Positions 26,024 to 33,500 of a DNA stretch of 45,082 bases are shown piece by piece (within the stretch, counting starts at the first letter, position 1; each line of letters starts with the position of its first letter). The DNA is taken from the NCBI GenBank assembly GCA_035277485.1, contig DATEKK010000152.1:1-45082 (forward strand). The letters are read 5' to 3'. A program made the position numbers and the translations under genes. The notes under the pieces are model-generated. The model was not told the origin of the DNA and searched no databases. It was given only the letters and a program-made list of their open reading frames with translations. The stretch comes from JADGGM01 sp035277485 (GTDB lineage: Bacteria > Gemmatimonadota > Gemmatimonadetes > Gemmatimonadales > Gemmatimonadaceae).

Positions 26024-27073
26024 ATGACGCCCGCCCGCTGGCTTCTCGCCATCGTATCGTTTGCTGCGGCGATCGGAGTGTCGTTGTACATCGTGCTCAC
26101 CAGCTGGCCGACCTCGGAACACACGGTCACGGTCAGCGTGGCGGCGCACGGCATCTTGTTGGGCGTTGCGCTGCTCGAGCTGGGCGCGCGCGGGGCAAAG
26201 GTGCGATTGAGCGCGGCGTCGCTTCGCATCCCGATGACGTTCGGCGTGGCGCTGCGCGCGAGTGCGGGCGGCGACTTCGGCGCGGCGATCACACCCGCCC
26301 GCAGCGGCGCCGAACCCGCGCGCTTCCTGATCATGACGGAAGCGGGGATGACCTCGGCGAACATTATTCTCGTGATCTACGCCGAGCTGTTCCTCGAGAT
26401 GATTTCGCTCGCGATCGTGGCGATCGCGATGTTTTTCACGTTCCGCGATGCGGGCGGGATCATTACCGGCATGGCGAGCCTGGTGGCGATGTACGCCGCC
26501 TTTGTGTTAGGCACGGGCGCGCTGGGGTTCGTGCTGGCGCGCCGCGGCATGAACCAAACGCCGCCGCGGTGGCTGGCGCGACTCGGCGTGCACGGCGCGC
26601 GGTGGCATCAGTTCCGGAACGTGCTGGAGCAGCTGCGCCGCGGCATCGAGGGCATGAAGGACATGCGCTTCGGCATAGCGGGCATCGCGCTGCTCACGTC
26701 GATCGTGCACATCATTCTGCGGCTCGCGATTCTGCCGATCATCGTGTACTCGTTCGGCGTGCACGTGCCGGCGGCGCCGCTCATTCTGTGGCCGATCGCG
26801 CTGATGTATGGGAGCGTGGTGGTCGCCGTGCCGGCCGGCGGCGGGTTCATCGAGGTTGCGTTCAAGGAGACGCTGGGACACGCGATCCCGTCGTCGATCT
26901 TCGGTGCGTCGCTGATCTGGTGGCGGTTCTACACGTTCTACCTGTACATCATCCTCGGTGCAATCGCGGCGGGTGGCACGGTGCTGCGGGCGCTGCGGCC
27001 GGATCCTGAAGACGGAGATGGCGCCGAGGAGAGCGGTGCCGATCTCGCGGTGCAGCACGATCCGGTGCGCTAG
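26024..27073 (+). CDS. Flippase-like membrane protein (UPF0104 / LPG-synthase TM domain)
   Basis: A 349-residue inner-membrane protein with about eight hydrophobic helices, the first at 7-28 (LLAIVSFAAAIGVSLYIVLT). ALRASAGGDFGAAITPARSGAE then PARFLIMTEAG is the conserved loop of the lysylphosphatidylglycerol-synthase transmembrane/UPF0104 family. A later signature is VAVPAGGGFIEVAFKETLG. The catalytic MprF domain is absent, so it is the stand-alone form, thought to move lipids across the membrane. The C-terminal tail is acidic and cytoplasmic. The gene stands alone, 93 bases after the phosphoesterase, and converges on the anti-sigma operon, with a large inverted repeat between them. Confidence 0.85.
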   Translation: MTPARWLLAIVSFAAAIGVSLYIVLTSWPTSEHTVTVSVAAHGILLGVALLELGARGAKVRLSAASLRIPMTFGVALRASAGGDFGAAITPARSGAEPARFLIMTEAGMTSANIILVIYAELFLEMISLAIVAIAMFFTFRDAGGIITGMASLVAMYAAFVLGTGALGFVLARRGMNQTPPRWLARLGVHGARWHQFRNVLEQLRRGIEGMKDMRFGIAGIALLTSIVHIILRLAILPIIVYSFGVHVPAAPLILWPIALMYGSVVVAVPAGGGFIEVAFKETLGHAIPSSIFGASLIWWRFYTFYLYIILGAIAAGGTVLRALRPDPEDGDGAEESGADLAVQHDPVR

Positions 27074-27090
27074 GCCGGTGTGTTTGACTC

Positions 27091-27293
27091 GGCATCTTCG
27101 CTCATGATGAAACGGGCAAAGCACCGACAGAACGGGCAAAGCACGGGCAAAATAACTACAACCAAACAAAAATTAGTCAGGCGACAGTGAGATCAAAAAT
27201 GAATGTCCGACTGAACATGCTTGCAGTTTTGTCTTGCCCGTGCTTTGCCCGTTCTGCCCGTGCTTTGCCCGTTTCATCATGAGCGTAGATGCC
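27091..27293. repeat. 60-bp inverted repeat with AT-rich centre (MITE-like or giant hairpin)
   Basis: The left arm 27091-27150 and right arm 27234-27293 are complementary over 60 bases with three mismatches. Each arm contains two tandem 20-base units built on AACGGGCAAAGCAC (27111-27130, 27131-27150). The 83-base centre (27151-27233) is AT-rich, unlike the flanks, and has no open frame. The element fills the spacer between two convergent genes (stops at 27073 and 27301). No target-site duplication is clear. It could be a miniature mobile element, a long bidirectional terminator, or both. Confidence 0.85.
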
Positions 27294-27300
27294 GGACCAC

Positions 27301-28383
27301 TCAATCCTTGCCTAACGCAGCCCGGATGAGCTGGAGCTCGTCGACGGACACGGGACCGGAGAGCATATAGCCCGTCCCGTCGGCGCCGCGCCACTGGATC
27401 GAGTGGAGTGCCGTGCTCGAAGAATCGGCGGCAGCCGAGTCCGTGAGAGCGCCTCCCGGCGTCCCCGCGGCGGTGGCGTTAGGCATGGCCGGCGCGGGCG
27501 TCACCTCGAGCACCACGCGCGTGCCGCTCTCCAAGGCGTAGGTCCGGCGGAGCACAACCGCTCCTCCGCGCTGCACCGAATCGACCGACACGAGCCGAGG
27601 CGGCTTGGGCGCGATCGACTGGCCCGTGATGACGACCTCCGACAATTGCAGCTTTCCTCGCTCGCCGATCCGGCGGGCGAGGGTGCTCGATGCCTGTGCC
27701 GCTCGGGTCACGGTGTCGGCGACGTTGTTGGCGTCGCCGAAAGTCCGGACGTCCGCACCAGCGAGTTGTTTCTTCGCCGCTGCGGCCTGTTGCCGCGCTT
27801 CTTGCGCGAACGATTTCACCTGCGGCTTGAGGCTCGGCGCCGGTGCGGGCCGCGGGGACGCACCGCCTAACGCAGCCGACGGCGCTGCCCGGGGCGCGAC
27901 GGGTGGCGCCGCAGTCGGGGCGTTCGCAGAGGGCACGGCGGAATCGCGCGGCGCGCGCAGCTCATCGGTTGCCCGCGGTGCTTCGCGATGCCTCGCGACG
28001 TCGCGCCGGTTCGCGTCGCGCGTGAGCACGAGCGTACCGGCCACCACGAACGCGAGCACCGCGGCCAACCGGCTGTAGCGGTGCCCCCACCAGCGGGCAC
28101 GCGGCGTGATGACATCAGCCGGCGGCGTTGCCGCGGCGATGGCCGGCACCGCGACGTGTGCCGACGCCGCCGCGATCCGCGGTTCCGCCGGCACCACGTT
28201 CGCCGGCACATCGTCGAGCGCCATGAGAATGCGCGACGACGCCGCGATCAATCCGCGCGCCTCCGCCACGCGGTCGGCGCACGCGCCACACGCCGCCACG
28301 TGCTCCGCGACGTGTCGGGCCTGGACTGGGCCTAACGCGCCGTCGAGCCACGCGTGGATGGTGCCGTCGTCAAGATGCTGCAT
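27301..28383 (-). CDS. Transmembrane anti-sigma factor with zinc-finger-like domain
   Basis: The product has 360 residues. MQHLDDGTIHAWLDGALGPV with HVAEHVAACGACADRV is the anti-sigma zinc domain (H-x3-C-x2-C type), which binds the ECF sigma factor encoded just upstream. One membrane helix lies near residue 112 (LAAVLAFVVAGTLVL). The periplasmic part is a Pro/Ala-rich linker, a helical stretch (KSFAQEARQQAAAAKKQLAG), the segment LSEVVITGQS (247-256) and a beta-rich end with VVLRRTYALESGTRVVLEV and GTGYMLSGPVSVDELQLI. EVVITG resembles the EVVVTG element of TonB receptors and is repeated in the VIT protein of this operon. The start overlaps the sigma gene by 14 bases. Confidence 0.88.
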   Translation of the reverse strand: MQHLDDGTIHAWLDGALGPVQARHVAEHVAACGACADRVAEARGLIAASSRILMALDDVPANVVPAEPRIAAASAHVAVPAIAAATPPADVITPRARWWGHRYSRLAAVLAFVVAGTLVLTRDANRRDVARHREAPRATDELRAPRDSAVPSANAPTAAPPVAPRAAPSAALGGASPRPAPAPSLKPQVKSFAQEARQQAAAAKKQLAGADVRTFGDANNVADTVTRAAQASSTLARRIGERGKLQLSEVVITGQSIAPKPPRLVSVDSVQRGGAVVLRRTYALESGTRVVLEVTPAPAMPNATAAGTPGGALTDSAAADSSSTALHSIQWRGADGTGYMLSGPVSVDELQLIRAALGKD

Positions 28384-28888
28384 GTCCGGTGCTCCCTGGC
28401 TGCGGCTCGCGCAGCGCCTCGTACTGTTCCACCAATCGGCGCCGAGCCCGCGCGAGCGTCGTCCCGATCGACCCGGCCGACAACGCGAGGGCCTGCGCGA
28501 TCTCCTCGTAACTCAACCCCTCCTCGCGCATGAGCAACGCCAACCGGTCGCGCTCGGCCAACGCGTTCACCGCGCGACGCGCGAGCGCGGCCTCCTGCGC
28601 GCGCTCGAGCGACAGCGGTTCCGGCTCGACGACGTCGTCCCGCGTCTCCTCGCGCAGGAGCGCGAGGCGCGCGCGACGACGCGCATCGCGGCGCGCATCA
28701 TCGCGCACCAGGTTGTTCGCCACGGTGAACAACCAGGCGCGCTCGTTCGACAGATGATCCTGGCGCAGCGCGCGGACGAACGTCTCCTGCGCCACCTCCT
28801 CCGCCCAGTCGCGATCGCCTAACCGACGGGTGAGGTAGCGCACGAGTATCCCGTGATACGTTCGAAACAGCCGCTCCGCGTCGTCCAT
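28370..28888 (-). CDS. ECF RNA polymerase sigma factor
   Basis: The product has 172 residues. Region 2 (about 8-75) includes LFRTYHGILVRYLTRRLGD, DWAEEVAQETFVRAL and RAWLFTVANNLVRDDARR. Region 4 (about 110-160) has LAERDRLALLMREEGLSYEE and IAQALALSAGSIGTTLARAR. This is an ordinary ECF factor with no extra domain. The start codon abuts the stop of the upstream VIT-vWA gene (28888/28889), with GGAG inside that gene's end, and its own end overlaps the anti-sigma gene by 14 bases. All three genes are thus one translationally linked minus-strand unit. No ECF-type promoter could be identified with confidence upstream of the operon. Confidence 0.93.
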   Translation of the reverse strand: MDDAERLFRTYHGILVRYLTRRLGDRDWAEEVAQETFVRALRQDHLSNERAWLFTVANNLVRDDARRDARRRARLALLREETRDDVVEPEPLSLERAQEAALARRAVNALAERDRLALLMREEGLSYEEIAQALALSAGSIGTTLARARRRLVEQYEALREPQPGSTGHAAS

Positions 28889-31123
28889 TCACCAGTTCTC
28901 CCGGAGCGCCGTCCGGTCCGCCGCGGCGAGCGACATCGCGGCATCGGCATCCGTGGTCACTTCGATCGCCACCGCGCGACCGGCCACCACGACGTGGTCG
29001 CCTAACGCAAACGCGTCCCGCAGCTCCGGCATCGTGTGCAGCACGTCGAAGTAGGCCGGCGAATACGCCTGGATGCGGATGCGGCGCATCCCATCCTTGT
29101 ACCCGCGATCGACCCACGCCGACGTGTCGGACTGCCGCTCGAACATTCGATTCGCCGCCCGTCGCACGAACGGCGACGCCGCGCCGCCCAAGGCGGCCGT
29201 GTCCATGAGGCTGTCCGCCGCGGCGAGCGACTTCGACGCGCGCATCGCCGTCGCCTGCCTCGCCCGCTCGAACCGCTGCAGCTGCGCGGTCGCCGAACCT
29301 GTCACCACGACTTCATCGAGGTGTACGGCACCCGCCGCCGGCACGGGTCGCGGCACATTGCCGAACGCGACCGCGGGCTCGCGCACCAGATATGACGTGA
29401 GCTCCGTCGGAATGCCATAGCGCTCGCCCAACTCCTTGATCTCGGCGTCCACTTCCGGCGATGCGCCCTGCGCGTGACGCTGCGCGCTCAGCCACCCGAT
29501 CCGCTGCGTGGCCCAGAGACGCGGAATGAACGCGTTGTCCGGCGAACGGTCGGGGAAATTGGCAGCGTGCGTCCATGTCGCCGCACCGCGCGCGCTCCGC
29601 CCCGACACACGGATCGCGCCGTGCCCGCTGCCTTGGTAGCGCGCGAGGAGCACGATGCTCTGACCCGCGAACAGATCCGGCACTGCGTTAGGCATCACGC
29701 CCGAGAGCGTCACGCCGTCGGCCTCGACGCGAATGTCGGTGAGCACGGGATCGCGCAGCCGCGACGCAACCACCGATACCGCGCGCTCGATGTTCTCCTC
29801 CGGCCGGACGAAGCTCGCCGTGCCCTTCCCCTCGAGCGCGATCTGCTCGAGCAGCGTTGTGTTCACGTCGGCGCCGAGGCCGAACGTGAAGACGTGCCGC
29901 GCGCCGCGCATCGAGGACGCAAGCCGCGCCAGCGCCTGCGGGTCCTGCTCGCCTACCGTGGGCTCGCCGTCGGTGAGGAACAGCACCAGCGGCACACGGT
30001 CGGCCCGCGCGTCGCCGCCTCCCGCGCTGCCTAACGCAGTGCGGAGCGCGCCCTCGATGTTGGTCGAGCCATGCGCCTCGAGCGCATCGAGATAGCGGTT
30101 CGCCGCTTCGATGTTCGCGGCCGTGGCCTCGCTGAATTCGCTGCGAAACGTGCGCACATCGGTGTCGAAGTCAATCAGTCTGAAGCGGTCGCGCGGTGTG
30201 AGCGTCGCGAGCAAGGCTTTGCCGGCCGCGCGTGCCTGCGCGATCTTGCCGCCGCTCATCGAGCCCGACACGTCCACCACGAATGTCACGTCGCGCGGCA
30301 ACGGCTGCGGCAGCACGGCCGGCGGCGCAATCGTGATGAGCGCATATCCGCGCTCACCCGATGGCGCGTTGGTCAACACCGAGATCGCCGGCTCGCGCGA
30401 CCGCGCCACCGGCAGCAGAATCGTGATGTCGCGCGCCGCGCCATCCACGCCCACCGTGCGCGTGTCCCCGCTGGTGCGCACCACCAGCGCGTGCGTCGGC
30501 GAATACGGTTCGCCGTAGCCCGCGCCCACCGGATAGCTCAGCGAGAACGACGACTCGCCGCCCTCGACGTCGTTACCGTTAGGCGATTGCCCAACGACCG
30601 AGGGCACCGGCGCACTCCGGTGATAGTCGACGCGCACCGCGTCGCCCTCGCGCGACGCCACAGATTGGAACCGCACCACCACGCGCTTTTCCTCTCCCGG
30701 ACCGATGGGGAAGATCCGAGTATGCAGCAGCCCCTGCCCCATCCATTCGACGAGCGCGGGATCGCGCTGCCGGCGCACGATCTCTTCGTAGATGCCGCGC
30801 GCCTGATTCGCGTTCATCACTTCGCCCGCGACCATCTCACCGTTGATCGAGAGGCGCAGGTCCTCGAACGCGGCGTTCGCCGGCAACGGGAAGTAGTAGT
30901 CCACTTCGCCTAACCCGCCGCCGCGGTTGGCAAAGGTTTCATCCACCTCGTAGCGCAGCACCTGGTCCGCCAGCGTCGCGCGTACGGTGCTCGACGTCCG
31001 CACGATGCGCGTGAGCGCGGGCCCGACGCATCGCGGGCACGGACCCGGAATCAAGACTCCCTGCGCGTTGCTCTTGTTCCCCACCAGTCCGGCGGCAGCG
31101 GCCAGCATCAGGCTCCATCGCAT
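28889..31123 (-). CDS. VIT and von Willebrand A domain surface protein
   Basis: A 744-residue exported protein (signal peptide about 1-21, ending SNAQ). The VIT domain (about 38-165) has RYEVDETFANRGGGLGEVDY, YYFPLPANAAFEDL and MNANQARGIYEEIVRRQRDP. The vWA domain (about 275-455) has the MIDAS motif DVSGSMS, DFDTDVRTF, STNIEGALRTAL and FLTDGEPTVGEQD. These are the domains of inter-alpha-trypsin-inhibitor-like proteins that make metal-dependent protein contacts. Past residue 600 comes LDEVVVTGSATAQLQRFERA, a TonB-receptor-like EVVVTG element, then a C-terminal domain with MRRIRIQAYSPAYFDVL. No sortase signal or C-terminal membrane helix is seen. It leads an operon with the ECF sigma factor and its anti-sigma factor; GGAG lies six bases before the ATG. 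Confidence 0.9.
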   Translation of the reverse strand: MRWSLMLAAAAGLVGNKSNAQGVLIPGPCPRCVGPALTRIVRTSSTVRATLADQVLRYEVDETFANRGGGLGEVDYYFPLPANAAFEDLRLSINGEMVAGEVMNANQARGIYEEIVRRQRDPALVEWMGQGLLHTRIFPIGPGEEKRVVVRFQSVASREGDAVRVDYHRSAPVPSVVGQSPNGNDVEGGESSFSLSYPVGAGYGEPYSPTHALVVRTSGDTRTVGVDGAARDITILLPVARSREPAISVLTNAPSGERGYALITIAPPAVLPQPLPRDVTFVVDVSGSMSGGKIAQARAAGKALLATLTPRDRFRLIDFDTDVRTFRSEFSEATAANIEAANRYLDALEAHGSTNIEGALRTALGSAGGGDARADRVPLVLFLTDGEPTVGEQDPQALARLASSMRGARHVFTFGLGADVNTTLLEQIALEGKGTASFVRPEENIERAVSVVASRLRDPVLTDIRVEADGVTLSGVMPNAVPDLFAGQSIVLLARYQGSGHGAIRVSGRSARGAATWTHAANFPDRSPDNAFIPRLWATQRIGWLSAQRHAQGASPEVDAEIKELGERYGIPTELTSYLVREPAVAFGNVPRPVPAAGAVHLDEVVVTGSATAQLQRFERARQATAMRASKSLAAADSLMDTAALGGAASPFVRRAANRMFERQSDTSAWVDRGYKDGMRRIRIQAYSPAYFDVLHTMPELRDAFALGDHVVVAGRAVAIEVTTDADAAMSLAAADRTALRENW

Positions 31124-31438
31124 CGTGATCTCCAGTGATTGCTGTCATGGAGACGTCACGGCACGCCCGAGCTTGCACAGAAAGGCGGACAGAGGACGGA
31201 CGGGGCCGGACCGGACAGGATAAGACCATTCTAAGCGGGCTTCGCGTCCACATCGACTAAGTTCATTGGAGAGAGGCGGTTCGCCGGCTCAGAGCGCCCG
31301 GGCAGATCCGTATTGGCGAGCTCGATTGATGGCACCTCACTTGCGCCCGGGTCGCATCCGACGAGGATTGATTCGGGATGGGCCACCATCCCAAAGGACG
31401 GCTGAGTCAGCTGTAGTTCTCTCGCACTCCAGGACCCC
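31124..31438. other. Divergent spacer with a small hairpin
   Basis: This 315-base spacer separates the minus-strand VIT operon from the plus-strand TPR gene and must contain both promoters. A hairpin GGGATGG-GCCA-CCATCCC lies at 31375-31392, and a GGAC-rich low-complexity stretch (GGACAGAGGACGGACGGGG) near 31187-31207. I could not assign -35/-10 elements with confidence on either strand. Confidence 0.4.
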
Positions 31439-33478
31439 ATGTCGCGCTACGTCGCCTCGCTGATCGCCCTTCCGTTCGTTCTCTTCACGTCGTCCGTCGC
31501 GCACGGTCAAGCCGAAACGGCGCTCAGAAAAAGCGATCTGGTTCGGTACCTGACCGGCAGCACGTACTCCAAGAGCGAAATCGCCGCGATCGTGCGACGC
31601 AACTGCCTCGCGTTCGTGCCCTCCGCGCGCGATCGCGATGATCTCAAACAACTCGGCGCCACCGACGCGATTTTGCGCGAGATCGACCGCTGCGTGAGCA
31701 GCGGCAACCGCGCGTCGTCAACGGAAACGCCGTCCAAACCCGCCGCGCCCGCGCCGCCGGTGACGCCGACGCTCACCGTGATCAACGGGCTCGCGTCGGC
31801 GATGAGCGGCAGCGTCGCGTACATCTCGGTCGATCTGGCGCGCGGCGAGACACCGGTGCCCGGCGCACGCCTCATGCTCAAAGGCGCGACCGACATTCCC
31901 GGCGGCGCGCGCAGCGACCCGGTGGCCATCACCGACAACACCGGACGCGCGACATTCACGGTGCCCGCAGGCACGCACGCCGGCACGTATCGCATGACGG
32001 TGGTCACGCCCGACGGCTCGCCGCTCGAGGGGACGACGGCGGTGTCGCTCAACACGACGCCCGCGGGCGCGTCGTTGGCCACGGTGAATCCGCCGGCGAT
32101 CGCGATCGGCGCCGGCCCGCGCGGCACGCGCGAGCTGAGCGTGGCGGTGAACGACGCGTTCGGCAATCCGGTGAGCAAGGCGGCGGTGCAGGTGCGGCCG
32201 TATCCGCAGCGCCCCGGGTTAGGCACGCTCACGCAGTCGACCAACGACGCCGGTGTGGCGAAGTTCTCGATCTCCACGCAGCCGCTGCAAGCCGGCGACA
32301 GTCTGGTCGTGAGCGTGGGCGATCGCGCGGTTGCGAGCGTGCGCGTGACGGCCGCCGAACAGGTGACCGCGCTGCTCCTCGAAGCCGAGCGCCAGCTCGC
32401 CACGGGACAATCCGGCGCGATCGCGGCGTACGACAGCGTGCTCTCGGTCGACCCGACGAACACGCGCGCGCTGTTCGGCCGCGGCTACGCGGAATCGGCT
32501 GGCGGGAAGTTCGACGCCGCGACGCGCGATTTTCAGACCGCGCTCCACGAGGGCGAGGACGCGTCGGGCGCGCACACGGGACTCGGCTACGTCGCGCTGC
32601 GTCGCGGCGACTTCGCCGGCGCGGCGCCGCATTTCCAGGAAGCGTTGCGCAGCGCCGCCGGCGATCCGGCGGCATCGACGGGACTCGCGTACGCGGATCT
32701 GTGGCGCACCGATTCGCGCCAGGCGCCGCATCGGGCGGACGCGCTCGCGGCCTCGCGGCCCGCGGCGTATCCGGCTGCAGCGGCCGACAGTCTGCGCACC
32801 GGGATCGCGTCGTTCGCGGCGCGGAACACCACGGCCGCCGAGCGAGCGCTCACGAGCGCCGCGGGCGCGGCGACCACGTGGCCCGACGTGTACTACACGC
32901 GCGCGCTCGTGTACCAGGCCGAGGGCCGCTCGGACAAGGCGGCGGCCGACTTCCGCACGTATCTGGATCTCAGGCCTAACGCAGTGGACCGCGCCGATGT
33001 CCAGCGGCGCATCGCCGCGCTGGGCCGCAGCCCGGGCACCGCGTTTGCGTTAGGCTTGATCCCCGGCGGCGGCCAGTTCTACACGCAGCAGCCCATCCTG
33101 GGCGTGGTGGTGTTGGGCGGCGTGGCCGGCGGTGCGGCGTGGGGTCTCAAGCAATCCACGACCACCGAGATCCGGACGTTCACGGATCCGTTCGGCCGCG
33201 TGGATACGTTCACGGTGAACGTGTCCAAGCGCAAAAACCTGGGCGCGGGCATGGCGGTGGCGGGGGGCGTGCTGCTGGCGGGCGCCATCGAAGCGGCGTT
33301 GCACGTGTCGAGCGCGCGCGGCGATCCGTATCCGTCGGCGCCGGGGCCTAACGGAAGCCAGGCGCCGAGCAGCACCGGCGCCGCCATTACGTCGCCGCGG
33401 CTCGAGCCGGTGGTGGGATTCGATCCGGTGACGGGCGCGCCCCGGTGGGGCCTCGCCCTGCACCTGGGCTTCCGTTAG
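31439..33478 (+). CDS. Exported TPR protein with Ig-like domains
   Basis: The product has 679 residues. A signal peptide (about 1-24, ending AHGQ) is followed by an unfamiliar helical domain (about 28-90) with LRKSDLVRYLTGSTYSKSEI, VRRNCLAF and LREIDRCVS, which has two Cys. Two Ig-like beta domains follow (about 110-300; VPGARLMLKGATD, DNTGRATFTVPAGTHAGTYR, VAVNDAFGNPVSKAAVQV). TPR-like helices occupy about 310-530 (FDAATRDFQTALHEG, GYVALRRGDFAGAAPHFQEAL). The end has PGGGQFYTQQPILGVVVLGG and a second hydrophobic helix (GAGMAVAGGVLLAGAIEAAL), a DUF5683-like pair of membrane segments. It probably assembles a surface complex. Its stop codon overlaps that of the convergent Big_2 gene by four bases. 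Confidence 0.78.
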   Translation: MSRYVASLIALPFVLFTSSVAHGQAETALRKSDLVRYLTGSTYSKSEIAAIVRRNCLAFVPSARDRDDLKQLGATDAILREIDRCVSSGNRASSTETPSKPAAPAPPVTPTLTVINGLASAMSGSVAYISVDLARGETPVPGARLMLKGATDIPGGARSDPVAITDNTGRATFTVPAGTHAGTYRMTVVTPDGSPLEGTTAVSLNTTPAGASLATVNPPAIAIGAGPRGTRELSVAVNDAFGNPVSKAAVQVRPYPQRPGLGTLTQSTNDAGVAKFSISTQPLQAGDSLVVSVGDRAVASVRVTAAEQVTALLLEAERQLATGQSGAIAAYDSVLSVDPTNTRALFGRGYAESAGGKFDAATRDFQTALHEGEDASGAHTGLGYVALRRGDFAGAAPHFQEALRSAAGDPAASTGLAYADLWRTDSRQAPHRADALAASRPAAYPAAAADSLRTGIASFAARNTTAAERALTSAAGAATTWPDVYYTRALVYQAEGRSDKAAADFRTYLDLRPNAVDRADVQRRIAALGRSPGTAFALGLIPGGGQFYTQQPILGVVVLGGVAGGAAWGLKQSTTTEIRTFTDPFGRVDTFTVNVSKRKNLGAGMAVAGGVLLAGAIEAALHVSSARGDPYPSAPGPNGSQAPSSTGAAITSPRLEPVVGFDPVTGAPRWGLALHLGFR

Positions 33479-33500
33479 GGCAGAGCCGCGCGCCTAACGG
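33472..33500. terminator. Inverted pair of the GTTAGG motif at overlapping gene ends
   Basis: CCGTTAGG (33472-33479) and CCTAACGG (33493-33500) form a perfect 8-bp stem with a 13-base loop. The left arm contains the stop codons of both convergent genes (TAG at 33476-33478 on plus, TAA at 33477-33475 on minus). It could serve as a small bidirectional terminator, in the way paired uptake sequences do in Neisseria and Haemophilus. Confidence 0.5.

Noticed and set aside
30071..30913. Plus-strand open frame opposite the VIT-vWA gene
   Set aside because: Shadow of a recognised gene in GC-rich DNA, with His/Arg-rich translation.
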